DNA of 64,000 nt from an uncultured Acetatifactor sp. GTDB taxonomy: Bacteria > Bacillota > Clostridia > Lachnospirales > Lachnospiraceae. Made by a program: the position numbers and the translations under genes. The stretch lies in contig CAJUCT010000001.1 of the NCBI GenBank assembly GCA_910585015.1, positions 43,864 to 107,863 on the forward strand. Reading direction: 5' to 3'. A model generated the notes under the pieces. That model saw nothing but the letters and a program-made list of their open reading frames with translations. It was not told the DNA's origin and searched no databases. Below are positions 50,116 to 58,724 of the stretch, in pieces (the first letter of the stretch is position 1; each line of letters opens with the position of its first letter).

Positions 50116-50206
50116 TATGATTATCCATGCTTCCGATGGCATATCCAAGACCAAACGCTGTCAGCACTAGGCTGATCACCGCTGGCAATCCTTCAATCGT
50201 CAACAT
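50102..50206 (-). CDS. holin-like type I toxin peptide
   Basis: A 34-residue peptide with one TM helix (GLPAVISLVLTAFGLGYAIG) and a charged tail (SMDNHKTQK), as in the putative holin-like toxin (Hol-Tox/TxpA/BsrG-like) group. AAGGAAGG lies before the ATG at 50206. Its stop codon lies within the hairpin shared with the convergent RNA. Such peptides depolarise or damage the membrane when the antisense RNA is lost (family knowledge). Confidence 0.75.
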   Translation of the reverse strand: MLTIEGLPAVISLVLTAFGLGYAIGSMDNHKTQK

Positions 50207-50268
50207 CCACTCAGCCTTCCTTTTCCAGATTCCTTGCCGGCGGCACAAAAGGCGGCGGACGCTCTCAT

Positions 50269-50478
50269 TTGCATCCCTTCGCTCCCCGGACGTTATCCGT
50301 CCGTGAATGCGCAAGATTACAGACATTCCCCGATGACTATATTTTTACAGGGGCTAACGCCAGGCAATTTACACAGGTAGGTAATGCAGTTCCTCCATTA
50401 CTCGCATACAAATTAGCAATGGCAATTAAAAACTCAGTGTTTTCTGCACAAGATGACAACTATATAAACGGCATTTAG
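50269..50478 (+). pseudogene. C-terminal remnant of a DNA cytosine-5 methyltransferase
   Basis: PRTLSVRECARLQTFPDDYIF (motif IX region) and QVGNAVPPLLAYKLAMAI (motif X) are the end of a C5-DNA methyltransferase. The catalytic PCQ and SAM motifs are absent, and the frame starts abruptly at about 50255. It is a truncated relic, next to the toxin-antitoxin locus. No partner restriction gene is seen. The following gap to 50643 has no gene. Confidence 0.85.
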
Positions 50479-50643
50479 TTCTTGCCAGCCGCATAGCACA
50501 GCCAGTCATGCCGTTTATCCGGTTTTGGGCAGGATTTAATCGCTGCATATATAAATACTTTCTTTCGATCCCGCCTTTGGGTGGGACCGTTGACTTTAGG
50601 AAAAGAATAGATATAGAGAATATATTGGGTTGGAACGCGGTTT

Positions 50644-51492
50644 ATGAATAGTTACAGGAACATGAAAATTATCAGGGGCATATTGCTGGCGGTGACGATT
50701 GCGTGTCTGGTTCTTTTGGGACAGGCATACTATTCCTCTTTCCGGCAACGGCAGCAGACAAAGGCATTGAAGGAAATGCGGGAAATGATAGAGCCGGAAC
50801 CACTGGAAATTGCCCGGGAGCCAGCGGTTTTGGAGAACAGCAGTGTGCCGCGGGAAGCAAGCGAGCCTGCTGAGGAACTGCCCACGAAGCCGGAGGATCC
50901 CCCGCCGCCCCTTTTGGAAAAGTACGCAGCCCTGTATGAGGAGAACCATGACCTGGCAGGGTGGCTCTCCATAGAGGGCATGGTCATTGATTATCCCGTT
51001 ATGCAGTGTGAGGACGACGAATATTATCTGCACCACGATTTTTACGGCAATGACAGCAAATATGGATGCCTGTATGTGAGGGGCGTGGCGGATGTGGACA
51101 CGCCGGGCACAAATTTTATCATCTATGGGCACAATATGAAGGATGGTTCTATGTTCGGGGACCTGGATCTGTACCGGAGAGAGAGCTTTTACCGGGAACA
51201 TCCGACCATCTCCTTTGACACGCTTTACGAGGAGAGGACTTATGAAATCATAGCGGTGTTCCGTTCACAGGTCTACCACTCCGGGGAGGATGCGTTTCGG
51301 TATTACCAGTTCTATGAGGCGCAGACCCAGGAGGAGTTTGCCTATTTTTATGAAAACATCAAGGCGTTGGCCCTGTACGACACCGGCGTGACAGCCGAAT
51401 TTGGGGACACTTTCCTGACGCTTTCCACCTGCGCCTACCATGTGGAGGACGGGCGGTTTGTGGTGGTGGCAAAGGCGGTGTCTGCAATATAA
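50644..51492 (+). CDS. class B sortase
   Basis: A 282-residue membrane transpeptidase. One N-terminal TM helix (GILLAVTIACLVLLGQAYY), a Pro/Glu-rich stalk, then the SrtB beta barrel: NHDLAGWLSIEGMVIDYPVMQ, catalytic His163 in IIYGHNMKDGSMF, Cys263 in TLSTCAYHV and Arg271 in DGRFVV. Sortases cleave a sorting motif and join the protein to peptidoglycan or pilin. No substrate with an obvious LPXTG/NPQTN motif lies in this window. Its ribosome site is weak. Confidence 0.9.
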   Translation: MNSYRNMKIIRGILLAVTIACLVLLGQAYYSSFRQRQQTKALKEMREMIEPEPLEIAREPAVLENSSVPREASEPAEELPTKPEDPPPPLLEKYAALYEENHDLAGWLSIEGMVIDYPVMQCEDDEYYLHHDFYGNDSKYGCLYVRGVADVDTPGTNFIIYGHNMKDGSMFGDLDLYRRESFYREHPTISFDTLYEERTYEIIAVFRSQVYHSGEDAFRYYQFYEAQTQEEFAYFYENIKALALYDTGVTAEFGDTFLTLSTCAYHVEDGRFVVVAKAVSAI

Positions 51493-51580
51493 AAATCTGT
51501 TGCTTTAAGAGTGGAAAAACTATATATTATAACTATAGGGAAAGATATGTGTTGGAGAGAGCGGCAGAAAGAGGAGGATT

Positions 51581-53305
51581 ATGGCGAGGACAATAAGTAT
51601 TGGGCGTCAGGATTTTGAAAAGATCCGGATTAATAACAATTTTTATATAGACAAAACAGACTTTATCAGGCAGTGGTGGGAAGAGGGAGATGATGTGACG
51701 CTGATCACCCGTCCAAGACGCTTTGGTAAGACTCTGAATATGAGCATGTTGGAGCAGTTCTTCTCCATAGGTTACGCCAACCGCGGCGATCTGTTTGAGG
51801 GGCTCTTCATCTGGCAGGAGGAAAAATACCGCCGGCTGCAGGGGACATACCCGGTAATTGCGCTTAGCTTTGCGGATGTTAAAGAGAGAACCTATCAGGA
51901 TGCCAGAAAAAGAATCTGTGAGAACATTATGGATCTTTACAATAAGTTTAGTTTTCTGGCAGAGAGCGACAGGCTAAGTGAGAATGAGAAAATGATATAT
52001 CGGCAGTTTTCAATGGGTACGGGAGATCGCATGGATGCAGGCGCCTTGAAAACATTGTCCAATTATCTGATGCAGCATTATGGCAAAAAAGTGATTATTC
52101 TGCTGGATGAGTATGATACGCCCATGCAGGAGGCCTATGTCGGGGGATACTGGGACGAACTGGCAGCGTTTACCAGGGGATTATTCAACGCAACCTTTAA
52201 AACCAATCCGTACATGGAACGTGCCATTATGACAGGGATAACGAGGGTGAGCAGAGAATCCATGTTTTCCGACCTAAACAATCTGAAAGTGGTGACAACA
52301 ACCTCAGAAAAGTATGCAGACAGCTTTGGGTTCACGGAGGAGGAGGTATTTGCCGCGCTGGAGGAATATGGCCTGTCAGATCAAAAACAACAGGTCAAGG
52401 ACTGGTATGATGGGTTTACCTTTGGCAGTAAGAAAGACATTTATAATCCCTGGTCTATCATCAACTTCCTTGATGATAAACAAGTAGGAGCCTATTGGGT
52501 CAATACCAGTTCCAATAAGCTCATAAGCAAGCTGCTCCGTGAAAGTCCCCCGGAAGTAAAGAAGACATTTGAGTGTCTGCTCCAGGGAAAGAGCATTAAA
52601 GTAGGAATAGATGAGCAGATTGTATATGACCAGCTTTCCATGACGGACAGCGCTATATGGAGCCTTCTGCTGGCCAGTGGCTATCTGAAAGTGAAAAGCT
52701 ATAGGGCATATGCCACGGAGGATGGGGACTGGCGGGAAGATTATGAACTGGAACTGACCAACTTCGAAGTGCGGGTAATGTTCCGAAACATGGTACGAAG
52801 TTGGTTTGACAACTCTTCATCCGGTTATAACGACTTCATCAAGGCGCTGCTGTTGGGCGATGTGGAGGCAATGAATCTGTATATGAACCAGGTGACACGG
52901 CAGATGTTCAGTTACTTTGATACGGGCAGCGGCGCCCAGGGAAAAGAGCGGCGGACCGGGAGCGATGCCCCGGAACGATTTTATCACGGATTTGTGCTGG
53001 GCTTGATGGTGAGGCTGACGGATCGATATATAGTCACATCCAACCGGGAGAGCGGTTTTGGCCGGTATGACGTGATGCTGGAGCCCAAGGATATGGCAAA
53101 GGACAATGCCATTATCCTGGAGTTCAAGGTGCAGGGCACGAAAGAAAAAGAACTGTCCGACACAGTATCCGCAGCCCTGCGGCAGATTGAGGAGAAAGAC
53201 TACCAGGCATCCTTGGCGGCAAAGGGGATTCCGGCGCGGAGGATACGGAAGTATGGGTTTGCTTTTTGCGGAAAAGAGGTGCTGATCGGTACAAAAGAGG
53301 CTTAA
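51581..53305 (+). CDS. AAA-ATPase / PD-(D/E)XK (DUF1703-type) protein, second copy
   Basis: A 574-residue member of the same family as the 12136 gene, but a distant paralogue. Features: GRQDFEKIRINNNFYIDKTDFI, Walker A-like LITRPRRFGKTLNMS (residues 42-56), Walker B IILLDEYDTPM, ITRVSRESMFSDLNN, WYDGFTFG and a C-terminal nuclease core GRYDVML ... AIILEFKV. Function of the family is not known. AGGAGG precedes the ATG. The C-terminal end is normal, unlike the 12136 copy with its hairpin tail. Confidence 0.88.
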   Translation: MARTISIGRQDFEKIRINNNFYIDKTDFIRQWWEEGDDVTLITRPRRFGKTLNMSMLEQFFSIGYANRGDLFEGLFIWQEEKYRRLQGTYPVIALSFADVKERTYQDARKRICENIMDLYNKFSFLAESDRLSENEKMIYRQFSMGTGDRMDAGALKTLSNYLMQHYGKKVIILLDEYDTPMQEAYVGGYWDELAAFTRGLFNATFKTNPYMERAIMTGITRVSRESMFSDLNNLKVVTTTSEKYADSFGFTEEEVFAALEEYGLSDQKQQVKDWYDGFTFGSKKDIYNPWSIINFLDDKQVGAYWVNTSSNKLISKLLRESPPEVKKTFECLLQGKSIKVGIDEQIVYDQLSMTDSAIWSLLLASGYLKVKSYRAYATEDGDWREDYELELTNFEVRVMFRNMVRSWFDNSSSGYNDFIKALLLGDVEAMNLYMNQVTRQMFSYFDTGSGAQGKERRTGSDAPERFYHGFVLGLMVRLTDRYIVTSNRESGFGRYDVMLEPKDMAKDNAIILEFKVQGTKEKELSDTVSAALRQIEEKDYQASLAAKGIPARRIRKYGFAFCGKEVLIGTKEA

Positions 53306-53327
53306 ATCCGGATATGTAATATGTTTC

Positions 53328-53357
53328 AGGCTGCTGCGCGACAAGTTGTGGCAGCCT
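53328..53357 (+). terminator. weak intrinsic terminator
   Basis: AGGCTGC (53328-53334) pairs with GCAGCCT (53351-53357), followed by TTGTTAGTT. The 53358-53561 gap has no gene. Confidence 0.55.
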
Positions 53358-53561
53358 TTGTTAGTTATATTATAATTGTAAAGCGGAGCCAGTGTGACGC
53401 AGCAATGTTTGTGGAAATATCAGGCGCCAGGAACTGGGATCTCCCACGCTATCAATATAAAATATGAGGATATATCAATTATTCCATAGGATAAATCATT
53501 GTCAGTTTCCCTATCGACGTTTTATGATTAGAAAAGTAAATTACGAAAGGATAATTGAACA

Positions 53562-55604
53562 ATGAAAAACCTGAAGATGAGTACGGTAATTACCACCATT
53601 GTGGCGGTGGTGGCGGCAGCATGTATCCTTATGCTGTACCTGACGGCCAGCCGCAGCATGATGGTGTCTATGCGGGACACGGCGGTGGACAATATGCAGA
53701 CCTCGCTGGAAGCCAGGACAGCGATAATTGAGGAATACGTGGATAAGGCGGAAAAGTTGCTGATTGCCTACAGCAAGGCGCCTGTGGTGGCTGAACTCCT
53801 GAGAGCGCCCCAGGATGCCCGGGCGGTAAAAGCCGCCCAAGGCTACACGGAGGACTTCTATGCCGGGCTGGAGGGTTGGGAAGGTATCTATATCGCCGAG
53901 TGGGACACCCATGTGCTGACCCATTCCAACCCGGCCGTGGTGGGGATTACCACCCGCGAAGGGGAGCCTTTGAAGCAATTGCAGGATGCCATGACAGCGG
54001 CAGGTGATATCTATAATACGGGCATTATCATTTCCCCGGCTTCCCAGCAGCTGGCGCTGTCTCTGTACTGCCCGGTGTACGATACGGACGGCAGGACTAT
54101 TTTGGGCTATGTGGGAGGCGCGCAGTTTGCCGAAAGCCTGAAAGAACTGCTGGACGGACTCAGCGTTAAGGGCATGGAGGATGCCAGAGATTATATGATC
54201 AATACGGCTGCCGGTGTGCATATCTTTGACGAGGACCAGGAGCGCATGGCTATGCCCATTGAAGACACGATGCTGCGAGATGTCATCTCCGCGGTGTCGG
54301 GGGGCGGCTCTTCTGGCGGCAGCATGGAGTATACCTCCGAGGAGGGCGTGAAGTGTATAGCCGTGTACCAGGCCATGGAGGAACGAGGCTGGGCGGTGGT
54401 GCTCAGCGACAGCCAGAGTGAGATTTACCGGGAGGCTTATGCCAGCAGGAATATTCTGGCGCTGATCTGCGCAGGGGCCTATGTGTTGATTGTGGTCCTG
54501 GCCTGGATCTCCGTGAAGCTGTGTGTCAAGCCCCTGGACGTGGTGAAAAAGTCCATAATACGCATGAAAAATCTGGAACTTAAGGCCCCGGACGAGCTTG
54601 GAAAATATGTGGGGGGAAAGAGTGAAACAGGCCAGATTGCTTCGGCAATGGATTCCCTGTATGATATCCTGCGGGGGATTGTATCCACCCTCCAGGGCTG
54701 CACGGATTCTCTGGAGCAGTCCACAAGTACTATGAATGATGCCACCAACACTCTGATTGAATACGTGGGTGACAATTCCGCCACCACCCAGCAGCTGGCG
54801 GCCAGCATTATTACCACCAATGGAGCCATCGGCAATGTGGTCAGCGAGATTGAGAAGATATCGGAACTGGTAGGTTATGTGGCTGACAAGGTGAAGACCG
54901 GCGATGAGAAGAGCAGACAGTTGATCCAGACTGCGGAGAATATGAAGAGCATGGCGGGAAATGCGCTGCAGGAAGCCGGAGTGAAGATCCGGCAGAACCG
55001 CAGCAATATGGAAGCCGCCATGGTGAATTTGCAGTCCCTGACCCGCGTCAATGAGATGGCCAAACAGATTTTGGATATAGCCAGCCAGACCAATCTGCTC
55101 TCCCTGAATGCGTCCATCGAGGCCGCCAGGGCCGGGGAACAGGGCAAAGGGTTTGCGGTTGTGGCCCAGGAGATAGGGAATCTGGCCTCCAACTCTTCCG
55201 CCACGGCCAAGCAGATTTCGGACATCTGCGGGGAGATCAACACCAATATCGCCAATGTGCGGGAATGCGTGGATGACATTATCAGCTTTATGGAGGGGGA
55301 TGTATCACAAAACTTCCAGGAGTTTGTGGGGATGGCCAATGAGTACGGGAAGTCTGTGGCCGACATCCAGGGCGCCATTTGGGACATCGAGGAAAGTTCC
55401 AATGGTTTTGTGGCCTCCATTGCCAGCATTCGGGACCGCATGAGTGTGATACAATCCGCCTCAAAAGAGAATGAGATAGGAGTGGACGAGATTGTGGCCA
55501 AGGTTGAGCGCACCAATGCCACGGCGGAAGAATTGCAGAACGTGAGCAGAACCAACAGAAACAATGCCAGAGAAATCAGTTCCGTGGTGGAGCAGTTTAC
55601 ATAG
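53562..55604 (+). CDS. methyl-accepting chemotaxis protein with periplasm-type Cache sensor
   Basis: A 680-residue chemoreceptor. N-terminal TM helix (TIVAVVAAACILMLYLTA), an extracytoplasmic double-Cache-like sensor (about residues 35-285, with WEGIYIAEWDTHVLTHSNP and YCPVYDTDGRTILGYVGG), a second TM helix (LALICAGAYVLIVVLAWISV), a HAMP region, and a signalling domain whose tip reads ASQTNLLSLNASIEAARAGEQGKGFAVVAQEIGNLA. The organism is thus chemotactic or uses MCP signalling otherwise. No che or flagellar genes are adjacent. Confidence 0.93.
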   Translation: MKNLKMSTVITTIVAVVAAACILMLYLTASRSMMVSMRDTAVDNMQTSLEARTAIIEEYVDKAEKLLIAYSKAPVVAELLRAPQDARAVKAAQGYTEDFYAGLEGWEGIYIAEWDTHVLTHSNPAVVGITTREGEPLKQLQDAMTAAGDIYNTGIIISPASQQLALSLYCPVYDTDGRTILGYVGGAQFAESLKELLDGLSVKGMEDARDYMINTAAGVHIFDEDQERMAMPIEDTMLRDVISAVSGGGSSGGSMEYTSEEGVKCIAVYQAMEERGWAVVLSDSQSEIYREAYASRNILALICAGAYVLIVVLAWISVKLCVKPLDVVKKSIIRMKNLELKAPDELGKYVGGKSETGQIASAMDSLYDILRGIVSTLQGCTDSLEQSTSTMNDATNTLIEYVGDNSATTQQLAASIITTNGAIGNVVSEIEKISELVGYVADKVKTGDEKSRQLIQTAENMKSMAGNALQEAGVKIRQNRSNMEAAMVNLQSLTRVNEMAKQILDIASQTNLLSLNASIEAARAGEQGKGFAVVAQEIGNLASNSSATAKQISDICGEINTNIANVRECVDDIISFMEGDVSQNFQEFVGMANEYGKSVADIQGAIWDIEESSNGFVASIASIRDRMSVIQSASKENEIGVDEIVAKVERTNATAEELQNVSRTNRNNAREISSVVEQFT

Positions 55605-55677
55605 TAATTATGGCAGAAAACGGCCGGATGGCCCAAGTCTAAATGCGGCATACACTAAATCGGAGGGTTATATTGCG

Positions 55678-57237
55678 ATGAATAGAATTGCGGATACGGA
55701 GAACGGCAAAGTCCGGGGACTGCCGGGGGCGGATCCCAGAATTACGGTTTTCAAGGGGATACCCTTCGCGGCCCCGCCCACAGGGGAGAACCGATGGCGG
55801 GCGCCCCAGCCCTGCCGGGACTGGGAGGGAGTCAGGGAGGCATATGAATTTGCGCCCATATCCATTCAGGATACCCCGGGACTGGGTTCGGACATCTATT
55901 GCAGGGAGTGGCATGTGGACCCGGAGATTCCCATGGACGAGGACTGTCTGTATCTGAATGTATGGACAGGTGCCGGAAACCCAAAGGAGAAGCTTCCGGT
56001 GCTGGTCTGGTTTTTCGGCGGCGGTTTCCAGTGGGGATATCCCGCGGAGATGGAGTTTGACGGGGAGAGACTGGCCAGGAGGGGGATCATAGTGGTATCC
56101 GTGAACTACCGGCTGGGGGCGCTGGGCTTTATGGCCCATCCGGAACTGACGGCGGAGCAGCCCGCCGCCCCCACGAATTTCGGCTGTCTGGATCAGCAGG
56201 CGGGCCTGAAATGGGTGATTCGGAATATTGCGGCCTTTGGCGGAGATCCCGGGCGAATCACTCTGGCCGGTCAGTCCGCAGGCGGCGCCAGTGTGCTGGC
56301 GCAGATGAACTGCCCGGAGAATGAGGGGCTTTTCCAGCGGGCCATCGTGCTCAGCGGCATGATCCGCAGCCCGTATGAAGAAGATAAATTCATCACCCCG
56401 GGCAGCTTGGAGGCGGCGGAACAAAAGGGAGTGGACTTTCTGGAAGTTCTGGGAGTGGACAGCATCGCCCAGGCCAGAGAACTGGATGCCCTGTACATCC
56501 GGGATAAATATGCGGAGTATGCCAGCAGCCATCCCCGGATGAGCATCTCCATAGACGGGCATTTCTGCCCCGGCGAGCCCATGAAGCGTTACATGCGGGG
56601 AGAACATATAGACGTGCCGGTGATGGCAGGTAACACGGAGGATGAGTTTCCCAACCTGATATGTGCCGCCTCCCGTCAGGAATACCAGGACAAGGTCAGG
56701 GAGATATTTGGAGAGAAAGCGGAGCGGTTCCTGGCCTTCCCGGAGGCAGGGAATTCCGGCCGGGACCCCTTGGGCGGTCAGGAAGCGGCGGGAGCGGGGG
56801 AATATGCGGCTGTCAGCGGCATTGAGTGTACGGTGAAAAGCGCTTTCATACAGGATGAGAGAAACGGATTTGGGGGCCGGAATTACTATTACCGCTTTGC
56901 GCCACAGATCCCGGGGTGGGACCATCCCGGCACTTTTCACTCTGTGGATCTGTGGTTTTTCTTCGAGACGCTGGCCAAGTGCTGGCGGCCGTTTACGGGA
57001 AAGCACTATGATTTGGCCAGGCAGATGTGCAACTACTGGGCCAATTTTGTCAAAACAGGGGATCCCAACGGGCAGGATGCGGACGGCAGCCAGATGCCCC
57101 GGTGGGATCCCTATACGGCGGAGTATCCCTGTGAAATGGTATTTACCACCCAGGGGCCTTTGCCCGGGCGGGAGAAAGATTCTCCCTTCCTTCGCTTTTT
57201 GATGGAGGCTTTGACAGAGCGTTTGCTCGGCAAATAA
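55678..57237 (+). CDS. type B carboxylesterase
   Basis: A 519-residue alpha/beta-hydrolase. The ATG at 55678 follows GGAGGG. Hallmarks: FKGIPFAAPP, EDCLYLNVWTG, WFFGGGFQWG (oxyanion hole), nucleophile Ser200 in LAGQSAGGASV, GNTEDEF with acid region and His421 in GTFHSVDLWFFFE. No signal peptide, so cytosolic. It is the first gene of the hydrolase cluster, 50 bp before a GH43 gene; removal of acyl (acetyl or feruloyl) groups from imported oligosaccharides is inferred from context. Confidence 0.9.
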   Translation: MNRIADTENGKVRGLPGADPRITVFKGIPFAAPPTGENRWRAPQPCRDWEGVREAYEFAPISIQDTPGLGSDIYCREWHVDPEIPMDEDCLYLNVWTGAGNPKEKLPVLVWFFGGGFQWGYPAEMEFDGERLARRGIIVVSVNYRLGALGFMAHPELTAEQPAAPTNFGCLDQQAGLKWVIRNIAAFGGDPGRITLAGQSAGGASVLAQMNCPENEGLFQRAIVLSGMIRSPYEEDKFITPGSLEAAEQKGVDFLEVLGVDSIAQARELDALYIRDKYAEYASSHPRMSISIDGHFCPGEPMKRYMRGEHIDVPVMAGNTEDEFPNLICAASRQEYQDKVREIFGEKAERFLAFPEAGNSGRDPLGGQEAAGAGEYAAVSGIECTVKSAFIQDERNGFGGRNYYYRFAPQIPGWDHPGTFHSVDLWFFFETLAKCWRPFTGKHYDLARQMCNYWANFVKTGDPNGQDADGSQMPRWDPYTAEYPCEMVFTTQGPLPGREKDSPFLRFLMEALTERLLGK

Positions 57238-57287
57238 AAAATGTGGATCGGCAGGCCCGGCCTGCGATATGCAGGAATGAGGTAAGT

Positions 57288-58688
57288 ATGAACAAAAAAC
57301 AGGCATGGAACCCCTATCTTCCCTCCTGGGAATATATCCCGGATGCGGAGCCCTATGTGTTTGGGGACAGATTGTATGTATACGGTTCCCACGATTTTTA
57401 CAATGGCTATGTGTTCTGCATGGGAGATTATGTGTGCTGGTCGGCGCCGGTGGACGATTTGGGAAACTGGCGCTATGAGGGAGTGATCTATGAAAAGACG
57501 GCGGATCCCTTCAACAGGGCGGGCAAGATGTGTCTCTACGCGCCGGATGTGACGGTGGGACCGGACGGCAGATATTATCTGTACTATGTGCTGGATAAAG
57601 TGTCCGTGGTATCGGTGGCGGTCTGCGATACTCCTGCGGGGAAATATGAGTTTTACGGGTATGTCCGTTACACGGATGGTACGCTGCTGGGAGAGCGGGC
57701 GGGAGATGAGCCCCAGTTTGATCCCGGTGTGCTGACGGAGGGAAACAGGACATACCTGTATACAGGGTTTTGCGGGAAAGGGGATCAGACCCGGCATGGG
57801 GCCATGGTGACAGTGCTGGATAAGGATATGCTGACCATAGTGGAGGTGCCCAAGATCATTGTGCCGGGTTGTGAGTACAGCGCCGGAACGGAGTACGAAG
57901 GCCATGCCTTTTTCGAGGCCCCCTCCATTCGGAAAAAGGGAGGCACTTACTATTTTATCTATTCCTCCCAGGTGATGCACGAACTCTGCTATGCCACCAG
58001 CAAAAGGCCCACAGGGGACTTCCGCTATGGAGGCGTACTGGTGAGCAACTGCGATCTGCACATCGACAGTTACAAGCCCGGTGATCGACCGACGGCCTAT
58101 GGAGCCAACAATCATGGCAGTATGGTGGAGATTCAGGGGCAGCCATATATCTTTTATCACCGTCATACCAACGGCACCTGGTACAGCAGGCAGGGCTGCG
58201 CCGAGAAACTGACGATCCATCAGGACGGCAGCATTGAACAGGCCCAGCTGACTTCCTGCGGGTTAAATGGCGGTCCTCTGCCCGGCCTGGGATACTTCCC
58301 GGCCTATCTGGCCTGCAACCTGTTCGCGGGCACCCCGGATGTCTACGTGGGCGGCGCGGAACAGCCCAGAGTCATGCAGGACGGCAGAGACGGTGACGAG
58401 ACACAGGGATATATAGGCAACATTCAAGATATGACCACGGCGGGGTTCAAATTTTTCCGGGGTACGGAGGCGAAAAGGATTCACATCTGGACAAGAGGCT
58501 ACGCACAGGGTATATTTGAGGTGAGGACGGAAATCGGCGGCAGAGTGCTGGCGGCCCTTCCGATAGAGTATGCCAATGTGTGGGAGGAGTCCGCGGCGGA
58601 TATTGCTCTGCCGCAGGGGGAGTATGCGCTGTTTTTGACGTTCCGGGGGCAGGGCAGCGCTATGCTGAAAGGATTTGAACTGAGGTAA
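57288..58688 (+). CDS. GH43 glycosidase with C-terminal accessory domain
   Basis: A 466-residue protein; ATG 57288 follows GAGGTAAGT. Five-bladed GH43 propeller: base Asp in IPDAEPYVFGDRLYVYGSHD, pKa-modulating Asp in YAPDVTVGPDGRYYLYY and acid Glu in HAFFEAPSIRKKGGTYYFIYS. The C-terminal about 130 residues form a beta-rich, CBM6/35-like domain. No signal peptide, so it likely acts on imported xylo- or arabino-oligosaccharides as a beta-xylosidase or alpha-arabinofuranosidase; the specificity cannot be read from sequence. Confidence 0.88.
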   Translation: MNKKQAWNPYLPSWEYIPDAEPYVFGDRLYVYGSHDFYNGYVFCMGDYVCWSAPVDDLGNWRYEGVIYEKTADPFNRAGKMCLYAPDVTVGPDGRYYLYYVLDKVSVVSVAVCDTPAGKYEFYGYVRYTDGTLLGERAGDEPQFDPGVLTEGNRTYLYTGFCGKGDQTRHGAMVTVLDKDMLTIVEVPKIIVPGCEYSAGTEYEGHAFFEAPSIRKKGGTYYFIYSSQVMHELCYATSKRPTGDFRYGGVLVSNCDLHIDSYKPGDRPTAYGANNHGSMVEIQGQPYIFYHRHTNGTWYSRQGCAEKLTIHQDGSIEQAQLTSCGLNGGPLPGLGYFPAYLACNLFAGTPDVYVGGAEQPRVMQDGRDGDETQGYIGNIQDMTTAGFKFFRGTEAKRIHIWTRGYAQGIFEVRTEIGGRVLAALPIEYANVWEESAADIALPQGEYALFLTFRGQGSAMLKGFELR

Positions 58689-58724
58689 TTCCGGTATCGG
58701 TTACATGAATGAAGGAGAAAAGGT

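Noticed and set aside
53482..53525. Possible sigma-28 (flagellar-type) promoter before the chemoreceptor gene
   Set aside because: A TAAA box is present but the downstream element does not match GCCGATAA.
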